Assembly (NCBI GenBank): GCA_003254885.1
Contig: QANT01004585.1
Span: 1-64,000 of the forward strand
Direction: 5' to 3'
Length of the DNA stretch: 64,000 nucleotides
Origin: Purshia tridentata
Lineage: Eukaryota > Streptophyta > Magnoliopsida > Rosales > Rosaceae
Positions 16,810 through 29,653 of the stretch are shown here, piece after piece. Made by a program: the position numbers and the translations under genes. The notes under the pieces were generated by a model that saw nothing but the letters and a program-made list of their open reading frames with translations, was not told where the DNA came from and did not search any database. How positions within the stretch are numbered: position 1 is the stretch's first letter; every line of letters begins with the position of its first letter.

Positions 16810-18489
16810 ATGGCTGAAGCTTCAATAATCTTGCAGACCACTCTCATTCCCAGCTTCCATCCACACCATAAGAGTCACCTATTTCAGTCATTATCACTAA
16901 CTCTCCGCAGACACCCAATTCAGTGTTCAGTCTCCACAAGTGACAGCACCAAAGCCACAGTGACCCAGAAGATCCCATGGGGCTGTGACATTGATTCCTT
17001 GGAAAACGCTTCTGCCTTGCAGAAATGGCTGAATGATTCAGGTCTTCCACCCCAGAAAATGGGCATTCAAAAAGTGGAAGTTGGGGAGAGAGGGCTGGTT
17101 GCTTTGAAGAACATAAGGAAGGGGGAGAAATTGCTCTTTGTGCCTCCCTCTCTGTTTATCACTGCAGATTCAGTAAGATTTTCTCTAAAAAATTTGTGGG
17201 GGAGTTAATAATTTTGAAGTGATTTGGGTTCCAGTAACTAAACAGTAAGTTATGTGTACCTGAATTGGGCATTAATGCTTCTCTATCTCTATAAATTTTG
17301 TGCTTGTGCGCTTTTAAATGTTAGGAGTGGACATGTGGGGAGGCTGGTGAGGTTTTGAAGAAAAATAACGTGCCAGACTGGCCATTATTAGCAACCTACC
17401 TGATTAGTGAAGCAAGTCTCCTGAAATCTTCAAGATGGAGCAACTATATTTCTGCCTTACCAAGACAGCCTTATTCACTTCTGTATTGGTGAGTTCTCCT
17501 CTCCATGATTTGCTCCAATGGTGGAGTTCTCATGAGTCTGTCATTTATTATGGAAAGAGTCTACTCTCAGTCTTTTTTTCTACAGCCTCTATATTTCGTT
17601 TCAGGACTCGCGAAGAACTAGATCGATATTTGGAAGCATCACAAATTAGACAACGGGCAATTGAAAGAGTGACGAATGTTGTTGGAACGTATGGCCTTGT
17701 ATTTGCTATTATATGTTTCTTCTAAGCTTGGTTGTTCCTTCATTTATATTTTGACATATATTATTCTCAACTTGATATTTTGGTGAGCACATGACCTTGT
17801 AATTACTGAAATGAATGTTTATTCCTATCTCTTGTGCAGATACAATGATTTAAGGCTTAGGATATTCTCCAAGTATCCTGCTTTATTTCCTGAAGAGGTA
17901 TTAAACTTATATTGCAACTGGGGCCTGTTTCATTAGTGTATATATATGTATTTATGCTGGAAAAATCTCCTATTACCATTCTTCCTTGATTCTGTCAAAC
18001 TATTCGAAAGCTTTTTTAGCATTGCTCTTACAAGAGCCAGGCCAACTTTAAAAAAATATCAAAATTATCCCTGATGTTGAGCATGATGTGCAGATTCTAA
18101 GCTTCTGTGCATGTATAGTTTGCTATTGTAGAATTTTAACTGCATATATTGCTTGACTTTGCTCTATGTATGATCGCGTGACTCTGTTCCTTGTATTATT
18201 TACAGGTATTCAACATAGAAACCTTCAAATGGTCATTTGGAATTCTTTTCTCACGCTTGGTAAGTAAACTGCTTAGTTAATAATTTAATAGTAAGTTTGC
18301 TTTTGCTTCTACAAAAATGGTGTCAAATTACTAGGTGTTTGACATCCTGATGAGAATGATATGAAATATAAATATTTCAAATGTTTTTTAGAAAATATGT
18401 TTTTATATATCTGTCTGTGTTGTCCAACCACCATCTCTCAGAAGGTCCCACATTCTTTCTTAAGAAAAGAAAAAAAAAAAAAAAAAAAN

Positions 18490-18524
<35 letters not shown>

Positions 18525-20366
18525 CACATCTATACTTCTTGTACTGTATCGCTGGTTATTAAAGAATATGTTGTCCGAAGTTCGATATTGGAATTTACCT
18601 ATAAATGGTGGAAGGCAATATTGATTGGTAGCAACATATTACGTCAACGTCTTTTTTTCTCCCATGCACAGGTTCGGTTACCCTCATTGGGTGGACAGGT
18701 TGCCATGGTTCCTTGGGCAGATATGCTGAATCATAGTTGTGAGGTTCGCAGATGTATCTCTTTTAATACACGATTAGAGGTAATCTGCAAAATTTCACTC
18801 ACTATGTGCATCTTAATTTGACTGGTGCAGGTGACGACATTTTTGGATTATGATAAATCATCACAGGGAGTTGTATTTACAACAGATGGCCCATATCAGC
18901 CAGGTGAGCAGGTAAACAATGAATGTTATCACTACTGGTGATCTAAATCAAGTATGGGAGTTGCAAAGGCAAATATCCAAAAAGCAATAATTGAACTTTA
19001 GGGATTATGTGCTACGTTAATCAAGAACTCCAGTGATTTCTTTTCATCACTTTATGCAGGTTTTTATATCATATGGCAAGAAATCTAATGGAGAGCTATT
19101 GCTATCCTATGGGTTTGTCCCAAGGGAGGGCACAAACCCTAGTGATTCTGTTGAGTTGTCATTGTCACTTGTGAAATCTGACAAATGTTATAAGGAGAAG
19201 TTGGAAGCCTTGAGAAAGCATGGACTATCAGCGTGAGTGCCTAATAGTTCAGGAAAATCATACTCAGTCTTAGCCCTGCCTTTACGTTGTACTTCAATTT
19301 TGATTTTGGGTACCAAACTTTGTTTCTTTCAAGCAGATCTCAATGTTTTCCGATACAAGTCACTGGCTGGCCATTGGAGTTAATGGCATATGCTTATTTA
19401 GCCGTCAGCCCTCCAAGTATGAACAGTCAATTTGAAGAGGTCTGATATTTTAAACTCCTAATTATTAATCAGTGTTCAATATTGAACAACATATCTGAAA
19501 GTTCTTTATTTTAGATGGCTGCTGCAGCATCAAACAATTCTACCACCAAGAAGGATTTAAGATACCCTGAAATAGAGGAACAAGCGATGCAATTCATATT
19601 GGATAGTTGTGAAGCTCGCATATCAAAGTACAACAAGTTCTTACAGGTGAGGGAATAATTTGAATGAAAATTTCTACATTTGTCATAAACAATATAAACA
19701 CTATGTGGTCCAAATAGGATGGAGCAAATGAATCTTAAATTCACGGTGGATTTTGTTGACAGTCAAGTGGATCAATGGATTTAGATGTGGCATCTCCAAA
19801 GCAACTAAACCGAAGGCTGTTTCTGAAACAGCTGGCAGTAGACTTGTCTACCAGTGAGCGGAGAATCCTATTTCGTACTCAATATGTAAGAATCTACCCC
19901 TTTTGGTTCTACAGATCGATTATTCTTAAAAGAGTTTACGTGAAGCAGGTTGTGTTTGCTACATGTTTGGGTCCTGAGGCTTCATCCATAGTGTGCTTTT
20001 AGACTTAGTTTTAACATAACTTAGTTCTTGTGAATGCTTCTTTTGTTATATGTGAAACTTTGTGTCGCATATGTATCTGCTTTTACTGAAATCCTTGGGG
20101 CCTAATAAGTACCCCAACTGATCTTATTTTTGTGGTGTGGGTGTTTTGGTTGGTAATCAGAAATTTGTAGAGGAATAGAAGATCCCTGTTGTTTATATGT
20201 ATTTGTGAGTGTTGTGCAATGCAGTAATGCTTTTTAATATATCTGCCTTATTTTATTTTGCTGATATGCCTGGTTTCAGATACTGAGAAGGAGATTGAGG
20301 GATATAAGAAGTGGTGAACTGAGAGCTCTAACCATCTTCAATGGGTTCAGGAAGTTTTTTAAGTAA
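16810..20366 (+). CDS. Plastid SET-domain protein, Rubisco LSMT-like family (At3g07670-like)
   Basis: Twelve exons: 16810-17172, 17325-17488, 17605-17688, 17840-17897, 18206-18259, 18672-18743, 18831-18911, 19060-19232, 19337-19439, 19515-19646, 19763-19885, 20280-20366. They give about 497 residues. The Ser/Arg-rich N-terminus (to about residue 45) looks like a transit peptide. The SET domain starts near GIQKVEVGERGLVALKNI and ends with the hallmark VPWADMLNHSCE and SYGKKSNGELLLSYGF. A C-terminal helical LSMT substrate-binding domain follows. Relatives methylate lysines of Rubisco large subunit or aldolase with S-adenosylmethionine; the substrate here is unknown. The order SET gene then p24-beta gene is also recalled from Arabidopsis chromosome 3. 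An alternative donor exists at the end of exon 6 (see findings). Confidence 0.88.
18470..18520. repeat. Poly(A) tract with an unresolved base
   Basis: About 50 A residues interrupted by an N at 18489, inside intron 5 of the SET-domain gene. The length is probably approximate in the assembly. Confidence 0.9.
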
Positions 20367-21459
20367 GAAGAGCTTCTATGGTGATGTGCTCTTGGGTTTG
20401 CAGCTAAGCCAATTTATGATGAGCTTTAGCTCAATTTAGATCCAGTGGGCTTCTTATGTGACTTGAGGCAAACAAATTATGAGTTTAGCAGTACAGCCAT
20501 CATTTGGGAGCAATTCATGTCAAAAGGATGTAATACTATGAACTTGTAGTACCAAAGGGGGAAGAGAAAAGCTATAACCTTGTCTCTTTTTTAGTTATTT
20601 GATTATACTAAAGAAGTGTCATGAAGTCCCTCTTCCAATCTTCACAATTCACAGGAACTGAAGTGCTCATTGTCCTTGTTAAGAGCTGGTCAACTGAACT
20701 TTGTCTCACAATCCAGTGAATCTTTTGTGTAATAGATTATATTCATTAAAATTTGTTCAAGATCAAACTTTATAATTTAGGGATTAATCTAAATTTCATG
20801 AGTACTTCAAAAGTTTATCAGAATTTCAAGAAAAACCAAAGTTTATGCCAAATGTTATAATTTATTGAAACAAGTTGATTTTTCTCTTTGTAAATATAAT
20901 ATAGTTTCATGTTGATCCATCGTGGCTTTATTTTATATCCACAATTCGTAATTTAGACCAATTTTAATTATAATACTAATCATTTCAATAATTCACTCCG
21001 CAATTTAACATTTATTTAGTACACGATCTTAAATTTAAAGTAACAAATCAAACATACATTCGTATTCTTATAAAATTTAGTTAATAAATCTAACATGCAT
21101 CACTTTGAGTAATTTAATAAGTCTTCAAGAAAATGAGAGTAATACATTTTAAAAAATTGAATACAAAAATCTAAGGCCTAATAAGAAGGAAATCCCAAAT
21201 ACTTTTTTTTCTTTTGGTCAAAGGAGGAAATCCCAAATACACAATCAAGTCAAAAGCAGCTCATCATCCAAAACGCTTTCGTTTCCAAACTTTCAAAGAG
21301 TAACGCATATCCTTGTTACTACTAGTAAGTTGTAACTGCCCACGTAATCTTGCTCTCCCCCAAATTACCGCCACACCCACAGCCTCAGCGCCAAAGAGCC
21401 AAAGAGGCAGAGAGCCCAGAGTCCGTCTGATATTTGTTCTGCAAAATCCTCATTGACTA
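20367..21459. other. Spacer between SET-domain gene and IGPS
   Basis: The left part is probably the 3' UTR. The rest is AT rich up to about 21250, then more GC-balanced leader and promoter sequence for IGPS. No coding sequence or clear repeat was found. Confidence 0.55.
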
Positions 21460-24085
21460 ATGGAGGGTTCGCTTTTGTTCCGTGCCGTCCCTTCTCTCAC
21501 TTGCAGACCCAGAAGGTCCATTCGGGGAACCGCTTTGGACGCGCGTAGAGGGAACTCCCTCTCTCTTACTTCTCCTTCTTCTTCGGCTCCCTTCATTGTT
21601 CGAGCTCAACAGGTTCGTGGTTAATGAATTCGTTGATCAATTTGTACTTGTTGTTCGATGTTCGAGTTCAGAATGGATAACATTGAAATGGTTTTGGATT
21701 AGATTTACACATTTGGGTATAAACAAGTGATTGACTTGTTGCGGAACTGTTTGTTAGATGGAGTCTGAGGATGGTCCGTCGACGGTTTCAGTGGCAAGCG
21801 AAGCTGAGCCTGTGAAAAATGAACTGAAAATCAAGGAATGGGAGGTGGGTATGTTCCACAATGAAGTAGCTGCGGCCCAAGGTATAAAAATCAGGAGGAG
21901 GCCACCCACAGGACCCCCTCAACACTACGTTGGACCCTTCGAGTTTCGATTGCAGAATGAGGGCAACACTCCACGCAACATTTTAGAGGAGATCATATGG
22001 CACAAGGACGTGCAAGTTGCACAGGTAAATTTATCTTTATTATTGAAGGTCAGAAAGAACCCCGAAAAATTGGAGGCTTTAAAGACCCAATTAGAAAAAG
22101 CAGAGTAATTTTTGTCAACTTGTGTTCATAAGATGTGTGTTGTTAATTTTTCTGCTAATGGTGTTGATGATTTGTCTACTGCTTTCAGTTGAAAGAGAGA
22201 CAACCACTGTATTCATTGAAGAAAGGCCTTGAGAATGCTCCTCCTGTAAGGGATTTCATTGGAGCTCTTAGGGCAGCAAATTCGCGAACTGGGCTGCCTG
22301 GTTTGATAGCTGAAGTGAAGAAGGCTTCTCCAAGTAGAGGAGTTTTGAGGGAAAATTTCGATCCAGTAAATCTGCAACCTTATATCCTGATTCATGTGCT
22401 TGAAAGTTTGTTTATATTCCTGTACCAGATTGTTCTAAAAATTTCTCATGATAGGTTGAAATTGCCCAAGCTTATGAAAGAGGTGGAGCTGCTTGTCTTA
22501 GTGTTTTGGCAGATGAAAAGTATTTTCAGGTGAACAAATCATTTTGGTCTTTTTTGATTCTCCTACAAGGCTACAATTAATTTTTGTGAGAATCATGGAT
22601 ATTAAAACTAAAACTACTAGCTATTTCTAACTTTCTTTCTTTTAATCAATATAGGGAAGTTATGAAAATATGGTGCTAATAAGAGAGGCTGGAGTTAAGG
22701 TTTGTTCTATAAATCATGTTTTTCCTCAATTTGTAATATTGCACACATGCTAGTATGTACTATTGGTATAAGTTATTCTTTTAACAGTAGCAAAATATGC
22801 AGTGCCCTCTGCTGTGCAAAGAATTTATCGTTGAGGCTTGGCAAATCTACTATGCTCGAACCAAAGGTGCAGATGCCATTCTTTTGATTGCTGCTGTTTT
22901 GCCCGACCTTGACCTTAAATACATGACTAAGATCTGCAAGATGCTTGGCATGGCAGCACTTATTGAGGTTTGAGTTTTAGTTTCTTTCTTCATTGTTAGT
23001 TTTTTTTTTTTTCAATTTTTTATTTATACTTATTAAGTGCAAATGTTGTGAGGTTTCAACTGGGATTCTGAATTAGTGAACTCTTTCTGAGCGTCACTGT
23101 TCACTCCAATTCCAATACTCACAATTGATCCCTTTGTCAGGACATTTTCATCTGTTTCAGAGTTTTCTTATATATTGAAGATGGGACTTCAATGGATGTT
23201 ATTGTTTTTGTTCTTAGTTATATTACAATTCTTTTTTTGTTTGGATTAAAATGAATCAGGTCTGAGAATTTACTTTAATTTGGACTCTCCTGTTGCACAT
23301 TGTTCCAGGTGCACAACGAGAGGGAAATGGACCGTGTTCTTGGTATTGAGGGAGTTGAGTTTATTGGCATTAACAATCGCAATCTCGGTAAATTTTTTCC
23401 AAGTTCTGTGAATTGGCTTATGCTATGAAACTTTTGTTTCCTCATACTTTACAATAGGACTTTCTGGTGATCGTATGATTTTTATGCATATGTTTTAAAT
23501 GACCAGTGTCACCAATCTATAACTAGTAGTTTGGAGCAGTATGTGAAAAAGCTTCTCAAAAGACTTGAATAATGTACCTCCTAATATGCACTATAGGCAT
23601 GATACAACATTTTTGTTATAGGCTGCTTGTAGGCACAACAACTGTGGATGGTTCAGTTTTGTATGTTAATTATTAATCCTCTTTTCTTTGGGGATGCTCA
23701 TGGGGTTTGAATTGCATGGTTCACTTAAAATGATTGTTGTTTGTCCCAACCTTAGCTATATATGCAAGGGGATGAGCATTAAACCTGCTGAAGTAAAAAG
23801 CCTAAAACTTTGTTTTCAACATGATAAGGTTATTTTTGCTTGTTTGCAGAAACATTTAAGGTTGATACGAGCAACACAAAGAAGCTTCTTGAAGGAAAGC
23901 GTGGCGAAGTGATCTGTGAAAGAGACATAGTTGTGGTAGGAGAATCTGGGCTGTTTACTCCTGATGATATTGCCTATGTGCAAGAAGCTGGTGTTAAAGC
24001 GGTCTTGGTTGGTGAGTCGATTGTGAAAAAGAGTGACCCTGAGAAGGGAATAGCAGAACTCTTTGGTAAAGACATTTCGTTATGA
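21460..24085 (+). CDS. IGPS: Indole-3-glycerol-phosphate synthase, chloroplastic
   Basis: Eight exons: 21460-21612, 21758-22024, 22189-22365, 22455-22529, 22655-22699, 22803-22967, 23309-23387, 23850-24085, giving 398 residues. It catalyses ring closure of CdRP to indole-3-glycerol phosphate, the fourth step from chorismate in tryptophan biosynthesis, in the plastid. Exon 1 is an Arg/Ser-rich transit peptide ([20 protein letters not shown]). The TIM-barrel motifs are all present: [12 protein letters not shown] (catalytic Glu about 182 and Lys about 184), [14 protein letters not shown] (catalytic Lys about 245), [18 protein letters not shown] and VLVGES. The translation start is in exon 1 rather than at the ATG opening exon 2 (21758), because the upstream exon gives a transit peptide and joins in frame. 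Confidence 0.95.
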
Positions 24086-24874
24086 ATCAGATCAGGGAGA
24101 TACACAAGCTAGTTGTTCAAAGGCTCAGAGGCTAACATGTTGCAACCTTTCCCTGCTTTATGTATCCAGTCTTACCTCAAATAGTGTATTTGAGTAGTTG
24201 TATGCGTCAAATGCTTGTGAACTGTTATAATTTAACAATTCCGGTAAAAGTCCGTTTGCTTAATAGAAAGTAGGTGAGGAAGTAACTGAACCAAGTTATT
24301 TGCTTTGCTCAAGGTTATGGAATTTTGAAGTTTCTCTTGTTACCCATCTCCTTGGAATCAATTTGCATTTTCCCTTTTTCAAATGTCACAACTGCTCAAC
24401 AAAATAAAGTAAGAAAAAACTTCCTCTTTAACTTATTAAAGGTGGGAAAAATCACTTAACCAAATAAACTTATTTGAATGGGAGGTGCAGGTACCATACG
24501 TTTGTAGGATGTGTTGGTGGGATGTGTAGTATTTAGATTAAGTGGGTGTATATTAGTGAGAAATTTGGTGAGACTAATGAGATAAATATATTTTAGTAAT
24601 AAAAGTGGTTTTTTAAAGAAAATTTAAATTTAAGAAAAGTGCCACTGCCAAGGCATATAGTGAGGGAAACTTTTATTATTGACCGTAAATAATGGGCCAA
24701 TCTTAAGAAAATACAAAAGAGACGAAAAGCCAAAGGCTATCACCAAAAGTTCTTTCTCATTGTTGAGAGAGAAAAGTGTGGTGGCACTGTGCTACTGTGC
24801 GAGTGACTGAGTGTCTGAGCGACGAGTGACGAGCGACGAGCGACGAGCGACGAGCGACGAGTGTGTGGGGGACG
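24086..24874. other. IGPS 3' region and SAWADEE-gene promoter/leader
   Basis: AT-rich 3' flank up to about 24720, then a leader that becomes GC rich and ends in a 7-bp tandem repeat before the ATG at 24875. Confidence 0.55.
24821..24861 (+). repeat. 7-bp tandem repeat GACGAGC in a 5' leader
   Basis: About six tandem GACGAGC/GACGAGT units end 13 bp before the SAWADEE-gene ATG. They are out of frame with the coding sequence, so most likely untranslated. Confidence 0.9.
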
Positions 24875-27800
24875 ATGGAGCTGGAGTTCAGGGCGACCCT
24901 GGACGACGCGTGGTACAACACACGAATACTGCAGGAGGGCGACGGTCACCGCCTCAGAATCAAGTTCGTCGGCTTCCCCGACGAACACGACGAGGTCATC
25001 GACGCCAAAAAAGACCTTGACGAGTTGAGCTCCCGGTTCAGACCCGTGTCGGCTCAGCTCCAGGACTCGGAGTGCTCTCAGGTCGCCAAAGGCATGCTTG
25101 TCTGCGCCGCCCATTCCGTCGTCCCCGAGGATCGCCGCTTCTACGACGCCATCGTCGACGAGGTCCCTCCCTTTCCCTCTGTTTCTTTCTCTAAAACTCG
25201 CTCATTACTCCATTGATTGTGAGGTATTTGCGACTCTGAAATCGTTGATCAGGTGGTTCACAAGGAGCATCGCATTGTGGACGGACAAGAAGAATGCACA
25301 TGCAGCTTCGTTCTCTTGTGGAAGCACGGACCAAAGGCTCATCTATTGACTGCGGAAGCGCTGGAGAACATTTGCAGAGTCCAGACTCCTAATGGCGAAC
25401 TAGATCCTCGTCTCACCTCTTTTCTGAGAACGGCAAGGGAGAAAATCGAAGCCACCTCTGACATTTTGAATACGACTGCGATTTCTCATCAAGCTGCTTA
25501 TGTTTCACAAACTTGTAGGCCTAAACCCAACAATAAAACAGGCTTTTCTCAACGTTCGAAGCAGGCACGTGGATTTTCTGTACACTCTGCACCTACTTTT
25601 TCAGCTACACATGAAACAAGTTTTATGAAAACTGCTATTTTGAAAGAGGAGAGGGGGGGTTAAATCTTTTGATAGTTTTGATGAATAAGTCTTGAATTTT
25701 TGTGCGTCTGTGAACCAAGTTGGAATTGTAATGCATTATCATTTATCCCAGTGCTTTCTGCATTTGATTTTTGTTAGAATATGACTCAAAATCCTGTTTC
25801 AGCAATTCTGTTTGCATTTGATTTTTGTTTGAGTATGACTCAGAATTCCAATTTTAGCAGTGCTTTCTGCGTTTTATTTTTGTTAGAATATGACTCAAAT
25901 TCTTGTTTCGGCAGTGCTTTTTGCATTTGATTTGTGTTAGAATATGACTCAAATTCCTGTTTTAGTTTTACTTTCCTATAGTGAATGGTATTCCAATATG
26001 AAAGTTTCTTACTCTGAGTTAATCATGCTATTTCTAATTGGTTTAAGGTTTTTCAGAAACAAAGTCTGTATAAAGATTGTTGAGCTGCGTTTAATAGTGT
26101 GTGAGATTTTTAGAGGAACAAGAGTGGTGAAGAGTGTTTGATGGTTTGCAGGATTGGAGTGAAAGGGAGTTTGGAGCCAGGGTGTATTGGGACTCGGGTA
26201 GTGAGGTTGAGAGTTGTGGGTTACAAGGGTGCAAGATTATAAGAGGAACAACAATAGTGCGAAACAGAGCTGAGAGCTTGGGTGTATTTGGATTCGGGCT
26301 GTACACAAAACAGGTTTCATAGAAACTGATTTTTTGCTAGTTTTGATAAATAACTCTTGAATTTGTGTGTGCTTGTGAACCAAGTTGGAATTGTACTGCA
26401 TTATCATTTATCCCCGTGCTTTCTGTATTTGATTTTTGTTAGAATGACTCAAAGTCCTGTTTTAGTTTACTTTCCTATATCGGATGCTTTATATGAAAGT
26501 TTCTTATTTCTGGATAAGTCTTGCTATTTCTGATTGGTTTAAGGTTTTTCAAAACCTAAGTCTGTATAAAGACTAATATGCTGTGTTTAATAGTGTGTAA
26601 GATTGTTAGAGGAATGAGAGTGGCGTGGAAGAGTGTTTGATAGTGTGCAAGATTGTTAGAGGAACAAGATTGGAGTGTGATAGACCACCTGATACTGTGC
26701 TGGACTTGCTTTAGAGGATTGCTACTCTTTTTTGCGGTGGTTATAAACCTGTGTTTTAGTTATGGACAGCTGTATTAGTCAACAAAGTTTTGGTTGAACC
26801 CTCTGATGCATTTAAGCCTTGTATGATTCATTGAGATCAGTAATACAGAATCACTTTATCAGTTAATTACTTTACAGAGTGAAGGGAGTTTAAGTAGGTG
26901 TCTTAGGACTCTGGTTGTGAGGTTTTGGATGTGTGAGGTCGAGAGTTGTGGGTTACAAGTGTGCAAGAGTGTAACAGGAACAACAATGGAGTGAAAAGAG
27001 CTGACAGCTTGGGTGTATTTGAACTCAGGTTGTGAGTTGTGGGTTATCTTTGTAGTTATTTGGTTGATAGTGAATTTTCAATCTAAACAAGTTTGTTGAA
27101 CCATGTAAATTTGTGTGTTCTCTTCTCTCTTCATGTTCACATATTATTTGGATTCTTCCTCTGTGTGGTTAATATGCATGTTTGCAGGATACAAGGCTTG
27201 GCAGGCGGTCCTCAAGTCACAGCTGCGTTTTAAAAGGTTTGTGCAGATTTCTCTAAGCTTTGAAGTTTTTAAAAAATGCCTTCATTTCTTAATCTTGCTG
27301 TTCTCAGAGGCAGACATGATTGGCGATCATTCTGAACGGTCTGGAAATGATGAGAATATTGGAGGGATCCCCCATATGATAATCATCGAGAATCTTGAGA
27401 AGGGGTTATCACCATTGAAGCTTATGGAATTTATACACCAACAAGTTTCAATCTCATGTCAAGCACTTGTTTATCCAAGTAAGTTGTCAGAGATGTATAC
27501 AAGAGGAGCCATCTTGTTGGCCAACAAAAATAATTTTGACAAGTTATGTGACTTTTTGGAGAATCCAGATCACATCATCATCTCCTCGGGAGGAAGGTAT
27601 TTAGTGCCAAATCCATTTTTCTGTAATTACAAATTATGCAAACTTGTCAATCTTGGAATGAATTTTACGGAAATTGAACCCCTTTATTTGTTAATGTACA
27701 TCATTATGTTATTCTCTGCAGGCCTTGGCTAGTGACTGAGAAAACACCAGTATATGAAACACTAAGGGCACCAATTGAAACCTTCATTGCATCCCAGGTT

Positions 27801-28408
27801 AGTTTCCTATGATTTTTCCTGTGATTGTGGTTGCAAGGGTGAATATGCCATGCTCTGCCTCAAAGCTTATCTGGTGATAATTGGTTTTGTAAGATGATGC
27901 TGCAGCCTCACATACCGGAGTGTTTCAGCATGATCATTGCCTACAGCCCCATTATTAATTGATTTGTAATTATGGGGAGCTTCAAGTGAGGATGTCTTCA
28001 TTTTTCTTTAAATGAGGGCATACTCACTTGGGTCTCCTTGTTTTATAATGACTTTGTGCTGACTACTCATTGCTTGGAAATAACCCTTGTTTCTGCATTG
28101 AAACACACAATGTTTAAAGGTGGATGTATAAGCTTTAGAGCATACCAATACTCCTTGTTTATAACAGCATACCAATACTTAAGAGCATCAAGTTTACACT
28201 AAAAGTGCTATTCTTACTGATTTTGCAGGCAGCATCACAGAGTAGTACAAATAGAACTACCAATGAATTGAAGGTTGTTGTTTCGGGAGCTCAAGAATAC
28301 AGGAAAGCCAAGCAGCTAAGGGATTTGTTCCAAAAATTTGCTAATCATCAATGTCAACTTCACCAAACGTTACATCTAGAAGAGGGAAAGATCTGGCAGG
28401 CTATCTGA
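24875..28408 (+). CDS. SAWADEE-domain protein
   Basis: Proposed exons: 24875-25162, 25253-25579, 27188-27236, 27308-27596, 27722-27797, 28229-28408, about 402 residues. The N-terminal 140 residues carry a SAWADEE domain: MELEFRATLDDAWYNTRI, RLRIKFVGFPDEHDEV, DSECSQVAKGMLVCA and EECTCSFVLLWKHG. In SHH1 this fold binds histone H3 tails (unmethylated K4, methylated K9) in RNA-directed DNA methylation. No homeodomain is visible here, so the partner role is unknown. The C-terminal part is unrecognised: a conserved-looking segment from GGIPHMIIIENLEKGLSPLK to PWLVTEKTPVYETL, then a basic tail. The donor ending exon 2 (TTTTCT|GTACAC) is the in-phase choice before a 1.6-kb intron and is the least certain join. 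The short exon at 27188 is read as DTRLGRRSSSHSCVLK. Confidence 0.8.
25672..27040 (+). repeat. Two diverged direct copies of a roughly 0.65-kb intronic block
   Basis: Copy A (about 25672-26310) and copy B (about 26334-27040) share colinear blocks. Examples are GTGAACCAAGTTGGAATTGT, GCATTATCATTTATCCC, TTGGTTTAAGGTTTTTCA, and GAGAGTTGTGGGTTACAAG with GCTTGGGTGTATTTG near the ends. Both lie in intron 2 of the SAWADEE gene and explain most of its length. Copy A also carries an expanded minisatellite. Confidence 0.85.
25751..25970 (+). repeat. Minisatellite, four units of about 54 bp
   Basis: Units begin near 25751, 25805, 25860 and 25914. Each contains a TTTGATTTTTGTTAGAATAT-like core and an ATGACTCA motif. 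The paralogous block at about 26417 has only one unit, so the expansion came after, or was lost after, the larger duplication. Confidence 0.85.
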
Positions 28409-29653
28409 TGCTGGGTAGAGGAGGATGTATAGGCTTAGCTCCTTGTGCATACTTTACTGCATATTTTTGTTTCTCTTACAAATATACGAGCTGTAATGAA
28501 GGCTATCATAGTTGATATTGCCTACATTGTGGACACCACACAAAAATACCTGTGACAAGCAAATGAAACACTCGACCGCATATCTTGATATCTACGTGGG
28601 ATGAGTCAAGTCAAGGTACATTGCAATTTGCATGTACTTTTTAACATTTTGTCTAGTTAAAAAATATACATCTGATCTATCTGAAGTCTGAACTTATATT
28701 TGTCTATGTACTGAGCTTTCTTTTGTGTGATATAATGCGTGCTGTTATAACTTATAAAGATGTCCTTATTTGAAGAAGTGTTGCTATTTGCATGCATTCA
28801 TTTTTCTCTCATTACACACTTCCCTCTCATATTTATTAAATTACAATTTTAACCCTTAATCCAAATGACCATAATACCCGCATTGCACACTCTAAACCAC
28901 CATCACCGTCTCGAAGTCCAGACCCACCCCGATCCCACCATCGTTGGCGTCACCCAATCGTCAGCGGTTTAAACTGATGACCTCCCATTCTCTCTCCTTC
29001 CCTCTCCTCTCTCTTTTTCCCTCTCAGAAAGAATATCCACTTCAAATGGAGAGCTCTTTAGTTCACGGAGGGAACTGAAGCCTTCATGGCTCCAGAAATG
29101 GCCGCACTTTTCTAAACTTTACAAATGCCCACACGATGAATCCAACGGTCAGTTATGGTACTTGTACTTGGTTGTCCACTTGTCTGTTGTTATCCCACCT
29201 GGCAGCATTTTTCCACGAGGGACCTTATTATTGGTCCACCGCTCATATTATTGAATCACACCCCGCCACGCTGGCTCAGTCGAAGAACCGGCTCAAAACG
29301 ACACCGCTCCTAAATCCTCTATTAGTCTAAACTGGCCCAACACGAACTGGTTTGGTCCGACAGCTTTTAGTTTCATTTCAGTTTGGCACCTTGGTCCTTC
29401 CAAATCCAAATTCATCCTAAATCAGTAAATCCCAAGTCCTACAATTTGTCTGAACCCAAACAACAAACTACCTCAAACCCAGAACCCATTTTTAGCTTTT
29501 GGATTTTGACAATCTGAGAGGTAATTCAGCTAGTTCTTCTTGATCTATGAATTTACATGTATATATATCTATGTGGGTGGTGATTATATTTTGGGACTGA
29601 CGATACTCAGTGATTGTTGTTGATCTGTGTGTTGAAAATGAGTAACAGGGAAG
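28409..29653. other. Spacer with 3' UTR and p24 promoter/leader
   Basis: The left half is the presumed SAWADEE 3' UTR. The part from about 29246 to 29653 is the p24 upstream region, partial copies of which recur at 34868-35165 and 37978-38333. A possible leader intron runs from GAGAG|GTAATT near 29521 to TAACAG near 29648. Confidence 0.55.

Noticed and set aside
18361-18821. Open frames with a poly-Lys run over the SET-domain gene
   Set aside because: They arise from the poly(A) tract with an N in intron 5; the real exon here is 18672-18743 (or 18779).
24811-25020. Alternative frame through the GACGAGC repeat as an N-terminal extension of the SAWADEE protein
   Set aside because: The repeat frame is out of phase with the domain that begins at 24875.
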